This document shows positions 4,170 to 11,548 of a DNA stretch of 11,548 nucleotides, in pieces. The position numbers were made by a program, and so were the translations under genes. The notes beneath the pieces are model-generated. The model made no database searches and was not told the origin of the DNA. It saw nothing but the letters and a program-made list of their open reading frames with translations. Source of the DNA: an uncultured Prevotellaceae bacterium (GTDB taxonomy: Bacteria; Bacteroidota; Bacteroidia; Bacteroidales; Bacteroidaceae); assembly GCA_937910905.1 (NCBI GenBank), contig CALEPV010000018.1:1-11548 (forward strand), in the 5' to 3' direction. The number at the start of each line of letters is the position of its first letter. The first letter of the stretch is position 1.

Positions 4170-6809
4170 ATGCGACTCCGATTTCAAATCAGATACCGCA
4201 CGGCTTGGGGCGAGAGCATAGCCGTGCGCATCAGCTACCACCTGCAACACGATCGTAGCCAGAACTTTACGCTAGCGCTAGAGAGCCACGACGGCGAGCT
4301 GTGGACAGGCGAGACCATAGCACAGCAGGCAGGAGTGCAGAGCTTCGAGTACTACTACACTGTGCTACGCGACGGAGTGGAGGTGCGGCGCGAATGGTGC
4401 CAGGCACCACGCAGGTTCCTCGCCCAGCAGCAGCGCACCTACCTTATGCCCGATGCATGGCAGGACAGGCCCCAGGATGCGCACCTGTTCACGGCAGCGG
4501 TGCTCAACACCATGCCTCTCCCAACGTTTCAACCTTCCAACGTTTCAACGTCTCAACGTTTCAATGTTTCAACGTTTCAACCCTTCTTCCCGCAGACGCT
4601 CCTGCTGCGGGTACTGGCACCCCAGCTGGCCGACGGCGAGGCACTGGCTATAGCAGGCAGCCAGCCCATATTCGGAAACTGGCATCCAGAGCACGCCCTG
4701 CGGATGGTGCTGACAGGAGGATCGGAATGGCGTCTGGCCATCGACTCCACAGCTCTGCAGGGAATCATAGAGTATAAATACGTAGTGGTCAGCGCCGAGA
4801 CGGGCGAACTGCTGCGGTGGGAGGAGGGTGCCAACCGCCGCGCCGAAATACCCAACCCGAGACCTGCACAGCCCTTCACCCAAATTCAGGGCGACGGCCT
4901 CATCCGCCTGCCATCACAACGATGGAAAGCCGCAGGAGTGGTGATACCCGTGTTCTCACTCCGCACCGAAGGCAGCCAGGGCGTAGGCGACTTCGGCGAC
5001 CTGAAGAAGATGGCTCGCTGGGCGGCACGCACAGGCATGAAGATGGTGCAACTGCTGCCCATCAACGACACCACGCAGACAGGCACATGGCACGACTGCT
5101 ATCCCTACAACGCCGTGAGCGTCTATGCCCTGCACCCGCAATATGCCGACATACGCCAGCTGCCGGCACTCAAGGACAAGAAACTGGCTGCCGAGCTGCA
5201 AGCCGAGTTCCGGCGGCTGAACGCTCTGGAAGCCATCGATTACGAGGGTGTGAACACAGCCAAGATGCGCTATCTGCAGGCGCTGTGTGCTCAGGAGTTC
5301 GAGCGCACAGCCGCCACACCTGCCTATCAGACATTCACCGCCGACAACGAGCACTGGCTCCGTCCATACGCCGAGCTCAGAGGCGGCGACGACCTGCGAC
5401 TGCACTACTACATACAGTACGTGCTCCACGTACAACTGCTGGCTGCCACCACCTACGCCCACCAGCACGGTGTGGCACTGAAGGGCGACATACCCATAGG
5501 CATCAGCCCCAGAAGCGTGGAGGCACGCACAGAGCCGGAACTGTTCAACATGACATTCTCAGCCGGTGCCCCACCCGACGACTTCGCTGCCGATGGGCAG
5601 AACTGGGGCTTCCCCACCTACAACTGGGACGCTATGGCACGCGACGGCTACAGCTGGTGGCAGAAGCGATTCAGACACATGAGCCAGTACTTCGATGCCT
5701 ACCGCATTGACCACGTGCTGGGATTCTTCCGCATCTGGGAGATACCATGCTCGGCAGTATCGGGGCTGTTGGGACAGTTCTACCCTGCCCTCCCGATGAG
5801 CGTAGACGAGATTGAAGACATGGGCCTGCCCTGGCGCGACAACCTGTACACACGTCCATACATCACCGATGCCATACTGGAGAAACTGTTCGGGCGCGAA
5901 GCCACACAGGTGAAGAAGACCTACCTCAACACCCGCGGCAACGGGCGCTACGACCTGAAGCCGGAGGTGGAGACACAACGGCTGATAGCCGACCTGCCGC
6001 AGGATGCCGTCACAGCCGCCGTGCGAGCAGGGCTAATGCGTCTGTGCACTAATGTGCTGTTCCTCGAGGACCACCGCGAGCGAGGCAAGTACCACCCGCG
6101 CATCAATGCCATCAACGATATGCCCGTAGAAAACCTGCGCGAGCACGACCGCAAGGCTTTCACCACACTCTATCACCGCTTCTTCTTCGAGCGACACAAC
6201 GACTTCTGGCGCGATGAAGCCATGAAGAAGCTGCCCACCATGATTCAGAGCACCAACATGCTGGCCTGTGCCGAGGACCTGGGCATGGTGCCGGAATGCG
6301 TGCCGTCGGTGCTGCACGACCTAGGTATTCTGTCACTCGAGATTCAGGCAATGCCGAAGGCCTACGGTGTGCGTTTTGGCCAGCTGACACAGAATCCCTA
6401 CCTCAGCGTAGCCACCTGCTTCACCCACGACATGCCTACACTGCGCATGTGGTGGAGCGAGGACGCAGAACGCCGCCAAGCCTACTACAACCAAGTGCTC
6501 CAGAAGGACGGCAAGGCTCCTGCCGAGCTGAGCGGCTGGCTGGCAGAGGAGATTGTAAGCCGGCATCTGTTCTCACCATCTATGCTGTGCCTGCTGTCGT
6601 GGCAGGACTGGATGTCGATAGATGAGCGTCTGCGCCGTGCCGATGCAGGTGCAGAGCGCATCAACATCCCTGCCGATCCACACCACTACTGGCGCTACCG
6701 TATGCACATCAACCTGGACCGCCTGCTGCGTCAGGACGAGCTGAACAACAAGATACAAGCCCTCATACAGCGCAGCCGCACTCTCTCCGACCGAGTTGAG
6801 AGTCTATAG
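4170..6809 (+). CDS. malQ: 4-alpha-glucanotransferase (amylomaltase, GH77) with two N-terminal CBM20 domains
   Basis: MalQ transfers alpha-1,4-glucan segments between maltodextrins, with glucose released, in cytoplasmic maltose or glycogen metabolism. The 879 residues fit the long Bacteroidota/plant DPE2 type. A first CBM20-like starch-binding domain spans about 1-110 and a second about 142-240 (LLLRVLAPQ, IAGSQPIFGNWHPEHALRM, WRLAIDS, EYKYVV). The GH77 barrel begins near 255. Catalytic signatures are complete: HDCYPYNAVSVYALHP, KGDIPIGI, the nucleophile D514 in YRIDHVLGFFR, the acid/base E702 in AEDLG, and D754 in FTHDMPT. There is no signal peptide. The start MRLRFQIRYRTAWGE matches the usual N-terminus. 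Unusually, residues 118-139, between the two CBM20 domains, are encoded by a 16-bp tandem repeat. It is the first gene of a plus-strand operon; the glycosyltransferase ATG is 19 bp after its stop. Confidence 0.97.
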   Translation: MRLRFQIRYRTAWGESIAVRISYHLQHDRSQNFTLALESHDGELWTGETIAQQAGVQSFEYYYTVLRDGVEVRREWCQAPRRFLAQQQRTYLMPDAWQDRPQDAHLFTAAVLNTMPLPTFQPSNVSTSQRFNVSTFQPFFPQTLLLRVLAPQLADGEALAIAGSQPIFGNWHPEHALRMVLTGGSEWRLAIDSTALQGIIEYKYVVVSAETGELLRWEEGANRRAEIPNPRPAQPFTQIQGDGLIRLPSQRWKAAGVVIPVFSLRTEGSQGVGDFGDLKKMARWAARTGMKMVQLLPINDTTQTGTWHDCYPYNAVSVYALHPQYADIRQLPALKDKKLAAELQAEFRRLNALEAIDYEGVNTAKMRYLQALCAQEFERTAATPAYQTFTADNEHWLRPYAELRGGDDLRLHYYIQYVLHVQLLAATTYAHQHGVALKGDIPIGISPRSVEARTEPELFNMTFSAGAPPDDFAADGQNWGFPTYNWDAMARDGYSWWQKRFRHMSQYFDAYRIDHVLGFFRIWEIPCSAVSGLLGQFYPALPMSVDEIEDMGLPWRDNLYTRPYITDAILEKLFGREATQVKKTYLNTRGNGRYDLKPEVETQRLIADLPQDAVTAAVRAGLMRLCTNVLFLEDHRERGKYHPRINAINDMPVENLREHDRKAFTTLYHRFFFERHNDFWRDEAMKKLPTMIQSTNMLACAEDLGMVPECVPSVLHDLGILSLEIQAMPKAYGVRFGQLTQNPYLSVATCFTHDMPTLRMWWSEDAERRQAYYNQVLQKDGKAPAELSGWLAEEIVSRHLFSPSMLCLLSWQDWMSIDERLRRADAGAERINIPADPHHYWRYRMHINLDRLLRQDELNNKIQALIQRSRTLSDRVESL
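4522..4585 (+). repeat. Four tandem copies of a 16-bp repeat inside malQ
   Basis: Units start at 4522, 4538, 4554 and 4570, each beginning with CAACGTTTCAA followed by five variable bases. They encode a Thr/Ser/Phe/Gln/Asn-rich linker (NVST, RFNVSTFQ) between the CBM20 domains. All three frames through the array are open. Sixteen is not a multiple of three, so gain or loss of one unit shifts the malQ frame. Confidence 0.92.
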
Positions 6810-6828
6810 TTAATTGTTCCTACGCCCG

Positions 6829-8010
6829 ATGGCACTGAAGATTGCATACTGTACTCCCTCCCTCTATCTGGCAGGCGGCGTGGAGCGCGTACTCACCACG
6901 AAGGTCAACTATCTGGCCGATGTGCTGGGGCACGATGTCACCGTCGTCCTCACCGACGGTGCCGGCAAAGAACCGTTCTATCCGCTGTCGCCACGTGTGA
7001 AGGTGGTACAGCTGGACATCGGCTTTGAAAGGATGTGGAACCGCCCGCTGTGGCATCGAGCATGGATATACATCTGGGGCATGAGGCAGTTCCGTCGGGC
7101 CTTGCGGCAATGCCTGCTGCAGATGAAAGCCGACATCGTAGTGTCCACCATGCGGCGCGAGATAAACTTCCTCAACTCCATACCTGACGGTAGCCGCAAG
7201 ATTGGCGAGTTGCACGTCACACGCAGTCATTACCGCAATTTCGAGGCCAATGAGAACAATCGCTTGAAGCAATGGCTGTCAAAGATATGGACACGCCAGC
7301 TTGTGGCGAAGGTAAAGCGGTTGGATGCACTCGTCGTACTGACTCCGCACGAACTGACCCAGTGGCCGGAGCTGACCAATGTGCACTGCATCCCCAATCC
7401 GCTGCCATTCCGCCTGGCTACCGATGCCGAGCTGAGCCAGCGCAGCAGCCACAGCGACGGAGGTGCAGTAATGTGCGTAGGACGCTACAGCTATCAGAAA
7501 GGAATCGACCTGCTCATCGAAGCCTGGAGCAGGATAGCACCGAAGCACGCAGGCTGGCGTCTGGACATCTACGGCAGCGGCGACCGCGAGCCGTATCGCT
7601 CCCAGGCCGTATCGCTGGGCTTGCTACCGGACGATGGCTCGTACGACGGCACATCACTGCGTCTGCAGCCTGCTGCCGCCGACATCCGCAGCCAGTACCT
7701 CTGCCACGACATCTATGCCTTGAGCTCGCGGTTCGAAGGCTTCGGCATGGTGATTATCGAGGCTCAGGCGTGCGCCCTGCCCGTAGTGGCTATGGATTGC
7801 CCCACAGGACCGCGCGAGCTGGTTGCCGACGGCGAGAACGGTCTGCTGGTACCCGACGGCGATGTCGACAGTTTTGCCGGCGCTCTGGACAGACTCATCA
7901 CAGACGATGCCCTACGCAGGCAGATGAGCAGCGCCGCACATAGCGCCGTGAGCAGGTTCGACGTAAAGAATGTCATGCAGCAATGGCAGCAACTGTTTGA
8001 TGCGATATGA
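6829..8010 (+). CDS. GT4-family glycosyltransferase
   Basis: This 393-residue GT-B fold retaining glycosyltransferase transfers a sugar from an NDP-sugar donor, probably in surface polysaccharide or glycolipid synthesis at the cytoplasmic membrane face. The N-terminal domain opens with LKIAYCTPSLYLAGGVERVL, the acceptor-side glycine loop (G16-G17). The C-terminal Rossmann domain has MCVGRYSYQKGIDLLIEAW (phosphate-contacting R219 and K224 by family analogy) and the E-x7-E motif E303-GFGMVII-E311, then MDCPTGPRELV. A TTG at 6814 is in frame, but the ATG at 6829 fits the conserved start better. The gene follows malQ closely and ends in an ATGA overlap with nhaC, indicating one operon. Donor and acceptor cannot be told from sequence. 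The link to MalQ is positional only. Confidence 0.93.
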   Translation: MALKIAYCTPSLYLAGGVERVLTTKVNYLADVLGHDVTVVLTDGAGKEPFYPLSPRVKVVQLDIGFERMWNRPLWHRAWIYIWGMRQFRRALRQCLLQMKADIVVSTMRREINFLNSIPDGSRKIGELHVTRSHYRNFEANENNRLKQWLSKIWTRQLVAKVKRLDALVVLTPHELTQWPELTNVHCIPNPLPFRLATDAELSQRSSHSDGGAVMCVGRYSYQKGIDLLIEAWSRIAPKHAGWRLDIYGSGDREPYRSQAVSLGLLPDDGSYDGTSLRLQPAAADIRSQYLCHDIYALSSRFEGFGMVIIEAQACALPVVAMDCPTGPRELVADGENGLLVPDGDVDSFAGALDRLITDDALRRQMSSAAHSAVSRFDVKNVMQQWQQLFDAI

Positions 8011-9641
8011 ACACACCCTCCCCTCTCATCTCAACCATACCACTCGTGGTGCTCATAGGGCTGCTGACGGTTGTCATCACGCTGTTTGGCAGCGACTCGC
8101 TGACAGGTGGCAGTCAGGTGGCTCTGATTATGGCTATGGCCACATGCATCTTCATCTCCATGGTCTTCTACCGCGTGCCTTGGCGCAAGTTCGAACATCA
8201 GATTGCCAAGACGATGGGCGGAGTAGCCATAACCATACTCATCCTGCTGGCAGTAGGTATGTTGTCGGGTTCGTGGATGGTCAGTGGCGTGGTGCCGACA
8301 CTCATCTACTACGGTGTGCAGCTACTCTCGCCACAGTTCTTCCTCGTCTGCGCCTGCTTCATCTGTGCACTCGTATCCCTGCTGTCCGGCAGCTCGTGGA
8401 CCACCATAGCCACCATCGGTGTGGCGCTGCTGGGCATCAGCCACGCCCTTGGCATCAACGAGGCAATAGCAGCAGGAGCCATCATCTCAGGAGCCTACTT
8501 CGGCGATAAGATGTCACCCCTCAGCGATACCACCATCCTGGCATCATCCACCACAGGTGTGGACATCTTCACCCACATCCGCTACATGATGTTCACCACC
8601 ATACCCTCCTTCGGCATCACCCTCATCCTCTTTGCCATTCTTGGCGTAGGTTCAGACAGCAATGCCATAATCCATGTGGGACAGTACACATCCGGCCTCG
8701 CCTCAACCTTCAACATCTCACTCTGGACGCTCCTCGTGCCCCTGCTCACCGCAGTACTCATCGTCCAACGCGTGCCCTCGCTCATCGTACTGTTCCTCTC
8801 TGCACTCATGGCAGGCCTCACAGCCCTCGTCCTGCAGCCCCACCTCCTCATTCAGATAGCATCCGATGCCACGTTGAGTACTCCGGCAGCACTCACCAAG
8901 GGCCTGGCCATCACGTACTACGGCAGCACAGCCATCGACACCGGCTACGCCGAACTCAACGAACTGGTCTCGACAGGCGGTATGACAGGTATGTTGAACA
9001 CCATCTGGCTGATCATCTGCGCCATGTGCTTCGGTGCCGTCATGGTAGCCAGCGGCATGATAGGCAGCATCACCCGTGTGGTCATACACTGGGTCAGAAA
9101 CCGCGTGGGGCTGGTGTCATCCACCGTCGGCACAGGACTGTTCCTCAACATCACCACAGGCGACCAGTTCATCAGCATCGTCCTCACAGCCAACATGTTC
9201 CAGCGCGTCTACCAGCAGCGAGGCTTCGAACCGCGCCTGCTGAGCCGTACTGCCGAGGACGCAGCCACCGTGACCAGCGTCCTCGTACCTTGGAACACCT
9301 GTGGCATGACCCAAAGCACAGTACTCGGAGTGCCCACCATAGCCTACCTGCCATACTGCTTCTTCAACATCCTCAGCCCTATAACCACCATCCTCGTAGC
9401 AGCCTTGGGCTGGAAGATCAAGCAGCACATCAGCCCCGACAGCCCCGACGCAACAAAACCAGCACCACATGCCGAGGAAGATGGCAAAATTCCTTGGTAC
9501 GGCACGCCGGAAAGTGATAGACCTGCCGCCCAACTGGATTTTCTCTGGTGTAAAAGCTTGCAGCATGTCCTGTTCATCGGCAGCCTCTATGGTGATGCCG
9601 GGCAGCACGCCCTTGAGTCCGGACTCGAGCACCTCGCCTGA
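8007..9641 (+). CDS. nhaC: NhaC-family Na+/H+ antiporter
   Basis: This 544-residue inner-membrane protein of the NhaC family exchanges Na+ for H+, or a substrate pair such as malate/lactate in MleN relatives. It has about eleven hydrophobic segments. Family signatures include LLSGSSWTTIATIGVALLGI, GAYFGDKMSPLSDTT and a late VPWNTCGMTQ. The start overlaps the glycosyltransferase stop by 4 bp (ATGA), suggesting translational coupling. Family-like sequence ends near residue 475 (LGWKIKQ). The last 60-70 residues are hydrophilic then atypical (GKIPWYGTPESDR, CKSLQHVLF), use AGA, AGT and TTG codons unlike the body, and read as the antisense of a plausible minus-strand frame. The native stop may have been lost, giving an extended tail. 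The core call is secure; the extreme C-terminus is not. Confidence 0.93.
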   Translation: MNTPSPLISTIPLVVLIGLLTVVITLFGSDSLTGGSQVALIMAMATCIFISMVFYRVPWRKFEHQIAKTMGGVAITILILLAVGMLSGSWMVSGVVPTLIYYGVQLLSPQFFLVCACFICALVSLLSGSSWTTIATIGVALLGISHALGINEAIAAGAIISGAYFGDKMSPLSDTTILASSTTGVDIFTHIRYMMFTTIPSFGITLILFAILGVGSDSNAIIHVGQYTSGLASTFNISLWTLLVPLLTAVLIVQRVPSLIVLFLSALMAGLTALVLQPHLLIQIASDATLSTPAALTKGLAITYYGSTAIDTGYAELNELVSTGGMTGMLNTIWLIICAMCFGAVMVASGMIGSITRVVIHWVRNRVGLVSSTVGTGLFLNITTGDQFISIVLTANMFQRVYQQRGFEPRLLSRTAEDAATVTSVLVPWNTCGMTQSTVLGVPTIAYLPYCFFNILSPITTILVAALGWKIKQHISPDSPDATKPAPHAEEDGKIPWYGTPESDRPAAQLDFLWCKSLQHVLFIGSLYGDAGQHALESGLEHLA

Positions 9642-9776
9642 GACGAAGTCGGCCCCAAGCTCGTCACGAGTGCCCAGATAGACCTCTACCCTGCCGCCTT
9701 TCCGGGTCACCTGCATAACCGCGTGGATTAACCGATAATCGTAGCAGTTCAGACGAACTTTATCGAGGCAAAGCAT
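9480..9776 (-). CDS. Possible gene fragment antisense to the nhaC tail, no recognised family
   Basis: From the ATG at 9776-9774, only 5 bp after the ATPase stop, the minus strand gives MLCLDKVRLNCYDYRLIHAV, then strand-like segments such as GGRVEVYLGTRDELGADF, LPGITIEAADEQDM and FTPEKIQLGGRSITFRRA. The composition and codon use look protein-coding up to about 9480. Beyond that the frame stays open to 9117 but is simply antisense to conserved nhaC. No family was recognised and no clear ribosome-binding site is visible. It may be the remnant of a gene cotranscribed with the ATPase and truncated when nhaC was joined to it, or a fortuitous frame. Confidence 0.35.
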
Positions 9777-9781
9777 TCATG

Positions 9782-11245
9782 TCATATACTAAACAAATTT
9801 TCCAGCGTCACCACCCTCTGTACACGGCTGCTATACATATTCTGTTTCAGCCCGAATGTCGTCACCATTGTCACCTGTATATTCCGCTTGCCACCAGTAC
9901 GTTCCATCAACACGGCCAACTTCCTCCGCAACCGCTCGTCGTAGTCCTTCGAAATCGTGAAATCATCCTGCGAAAACTTCATCTCGCACAGGTTCATCAC
10001 CCTGTCGGCCCTGTCAATCAGCATATCTATCTGCGCACCCGCCGCATCCCCGTTTCCGCTTTCGTGCCAGGGATACACCTCAGCCTGAACACCGTCTATC
10101 CCCAGCGCACGCCTTATCTGCCGCTGATGCACGAAGCACACATCCTCAAAAGCCCTCCCACGCCACGAGTTCAACTTGGGGCTGTTCTGGTTGTCTGCCC
10201 AAAATGTCCGGTTGTTCGATGGATTACGCTGCACGAACCCCATATAGAACAGGCAGAACATATCCGTCAGCTTATAATACTGCACCTTCTTCGACTCCCC
10301 GAAATTCCAGTACGTCGTTACCAAGTCGCTCTTCACCAGTGCCCTCAGCATCTTGCTCAACGTACCGCCCAGCGCAATATCAGCTTCCGCTGCCACCTTC
10401 TCCCGGGTCAGACCATAGCGGTTTCTGCCCAGCACCTCCACAATCCTCCGGTAGCCGTCATTGTCAGCAAAAAGCGAAGTGAAAAGACGGTCAAATTCCG
10501 TTTGCAGGAAACCATTCTCCTCGAAGAACAACCCATCGATGTTCTGCGCCAGCGACCGTCCCGGCAGGAAGTATGACAGATAGTAAGCCACGCCGCCCGT
10601 CAGCATATACGACTGCACCACATCATAGCGGTCCAGCGTCACACCCCTCCTGTGCAGATACACCTCCGTCTCACACAGCGAGAAAGGATGCAGATGCATC
10701 TCGCGTGTAGTCCTGCCGTACAATCCGCCCTTGTTGTTAATCAGATTGTCCAGCATCCAGCTCGTCGCACTTCCGCACACCACCAGCAGCAGATTATGCC
10801 TGCCCGAGCCCCAGTCATTCCAGAAGTGCTCAAATGCCGACAGGAAATTCGCCCTTGGCGTGTCCAGCCAAGGCAGCTCGTCGATGAACACTACCATCTT
10901 GCCCTTGCCACGCTTCTTTTCCAAAAGCCGCTCCAACCGATGGAAAGCCTCAAACCAGTCCTTGATAGGCGACTCGTCCTTGCCGCCATATTTGCGAAGC
11001 GACGCGGCAAACTCGTTCAGCTGTATGCGATACAGCAGTTCCCCCTCCTTATCACGCTCTCTCAGTTCTAAAGGCGAAACCGCCGTATGTTTAAACGCGA
11101 ACCGATCGTCAAAATACTCCCTTATCAGGAACGTTTTACCGATTCTTCTGCGTCCATACACAGCCAAGAACTGAGCCGTCGGCTCATTCAGAAGCCCCTC
11201 AAGAACAAGCTGTTCCTTTTCTCTTGCAACTATTACATCCTTCAT
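9782..11245 (-). CDS. ATPase_2 (AAA-type) with C-terminal DUF234 nuclease-like domain
   Basis: The 487-residue protein is a STAND/AAA-like P-loop ATPase of the archaeal-type ATPase_2 family, widespread in multiple copies in Bacteroidales genomes. Walker A is GRRRIGKT (31-38) and Walker B is MVVFIDELPW (D122, E123). A sensor-like VVCGSATSWM and the conserved GGLYGRTTREMHLHPFSL follow. A winged-helix-like segment (GLTREKVAAEADIALGGTLSKM) precedes the C-terminal DUF234 region. That region carries a PD-(D/E)xK-type signature: D407 in AQIDMLIDR and E421-x-K423 in LCEMKF. The DNA-related role is inferred from these domains; no biological function is firmly known. The start at 11245 has a promoter bracketed by a 13-bp inverted repeat just upstream. 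It converges on nhaC with a 140-bp gap. Confidence 0.92.
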   Translation of the reverse strand: MKDVIVAREKEQLVLEGLLNEPTAQFLAVYGRRRIGKTFLIREYFDDRFAFKHTAVSPLELRERDKEGELLYRIQLNEFAASLRKYGGKDESPIKDWFEAFHRLERLLEKKRGKGKMVVFIDELPWLDTPRANFLSAFEHFWNDWGSGRHNLLLVVCGSATSWMLDNLINNKGGLYGRTTREMHLHPFSLCETEVYLHRRGVTLDRYDVVQSYMLTGGVAYYLSYFLPGRSLAQNIDGLFFEENGFLQTEFDRLFTSLFADNDGYRRIVEVLGRNRYGLTREKVAAEADIALGGTLSKMLRALVKSDLVTTYWNFGESKKVQYYKLTDMFCLFYMGFVQRNPSNNRTFWADNQNSPKLNSWRGRAFEDVCFVHQRQIRRALGIDGVQAEVYPWHESGNGDAAGAQIDMLIDRADRVMNLCEMKFSQDDFTISKDYDERLRRKLAVLMERTGGKRNIQVTMVTTFGLKQNMYSSRVQRVVTLENLFSI

Positions 11246-11254
11246 GTTTCGACC

Positions 11255-11306
11255 AAATTATTCAGCCGCAAAGATACGACTTTTTATTTATATGGCTGAA
11301 TAATTT
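11255..11306. repeat. 13-bp perfect inverted repeat bracketing the ATPase promoter
   Basis: AAATTATTCAGCC (11255-11267) and GGCTGAATAATTT (11294-11306) are exact reverse complements separated by 26 bp. The -7 box lies in the spacer. One arm covers the expected -33 region and the other the expected transcription start. It could be a double operator, a foldback structure or ends of a mobile unit. Confidence 0.88.
11269..11276 (-). promoter_or_regulatory. -7 element TATCTTTG of the ATPase gene
   Basis: The minus strand reads TATCTTTG, matching TAnnTTTG, and would start transcription near 11262, about 17 nt before the ATG. No TTTG is found at the -33 position, which falls in one arm of the inverted repeat; an activator or repressor may therefore act here. 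Confidence 0.6.
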
Positions 11307-11378
11307 TCAAACTTTCTCTCATTTTTTAACACATTCCTTTCCCTTCTGCCATCTCTGCCTGACATTGTTTCGTCGTCA

Positions 11379-11548
11379 TCATTCATATTGATTCTTATGC
11401 CGATGCCGTTCCATCAGCTCCAGCAGCTCCTCAAACCTCTCCACCCGGCTGCTCCCCTGTTTAGGGGAGCTGTCACGAAGGGACTGAGGGGTATCATCTC
11501 CCCCGCATTATACACCTTCCTGTTATGCCGCAGCCAATTCCCATAACG
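11379..11548 (-). pseudogene. 3' end of an unidentified minus-strand gene, apparently frameshifted
   Basis: Entering from the right edge, frame 1 reads RYGNWLRHNRKVYNAGE. A different frame reads DDTPQSLRDSSPKQGS and then a convincing helical C-terminus (SRVERFEELLELMERHRHKN, QYE) to a TGA at 11381-11379. The frames meet at a C5 run (11500-11504; G5 on the coding strand), and one extra G would join them. A dispersed hairpin element lies in the same segment. The family is not recognisable from this tail. A frameshift mutation, a sequence error or phase variation would all fit. Confidence 0.45.
11451..11492. repeat. Dispersed hairpin element (GCTCCCCT...AGGGGAGCTGTC...GACTGAGGGG)
   Basis: A perfect 8-bp stem, GCTCCCCT (11451-11458) with AGGGGAGC (11463-11470) and loop GTTT, is followed by TGTCACGAAGGGACTGAGGGG. 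I recall closely similar short elements scattered through many gut Firmicutes and Bacteroidota genomes. It lies inside the partial gene at the right edge. Confidence 0.7.

Noticed and set aside
4817..5710. 297-residue plus-strand frame inside malQ
   Set aside because: Arg/His/Pro-rich shadow frame over the catalytic domain.

Overview
The window comes from a member of the Bacteroidales, probably Prevotella-like. This rests on several protein types (a MalQ with two N-terminal starch-binding domains, a DUF3737 protein beside a MalY/PatB lyase, a DUF6261-like remnant, an ATPase_2/DUF234 protein). It also rests on repeated matches to the Bacteroidota -7 promoter element TAnnTTTG, and on gene edges filled with simple-sequence repeats. 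Species cannot be fixed from the sequence. No phage genes, transposase, CRISPR array, tRNA or rRNA was found.

Layout. Positions 1-265 (minus strand) hold the 5' part of a DUF6261-like gene with an in-frame stop. Positions 319-523 hold five 41-bp tandem repeats lying between that gene and a candidate promoter. Positions 540-1611 contain no credible protein gene but are full of structure. There is a 119-nt near-continuous hairpin (697-815) with a possible promoter in front of it. There are two inverted copies of a roughly 95-bp MITE-like unit (917-1012 and 1426-1521) that match at both ends but differ completely over a central 34 bp. Short hairpins lie between them, and two identical 25-bp palindromic repeats flank the right copy. 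Positions 1612-3720 (minus) are a two-gene operon: a DUF3737 beta-helix protein followed by a MalY/PatB-type C-S lyase. Positions 3800-4012 (minus) look like a 6S-type regulatory RNA with its own promoter and terminator. Positions 4170-9641 (plus) form a compact operon: 4-alpha-glucanotransferase MalQ, a GT4 glycosyltransferase and an NhaC-type antiporter. Converging on it (minus, 9782-11245) is an ATPase_2/DUF234 protein whose promoter is bracketed by a perfect 13-bp inverted repeat. The right edge carries the 3' end of another minus-strand gene, apparently frameshifted and carrying a dispersed hairpin element.

How the parts fit. MalQ handles maltodextrin or glycogen breakdown in the cytoplasm. 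The glycosyltransferase is tightly spaced behind it and overlaps nhaC by 4 bp, so the three are probably co-transcribed although their functions are not obviously linked. The lyase and DUF3737 protein are 9 bp apart under one promoter. The main theme of the window is repeats interacting with genes: a 16-bp tandem repeat inside malQ whose copy number would change the reading frame, simple repeats that supply both ends of the lyase gene, and inverted repeats at the ATPase promoter. The strongest candidates for undescribed biology are the 697-815 hairpin RNA, the paired elements with a fixed-length variable core, and the inverted repeat on the ATPase promoter.
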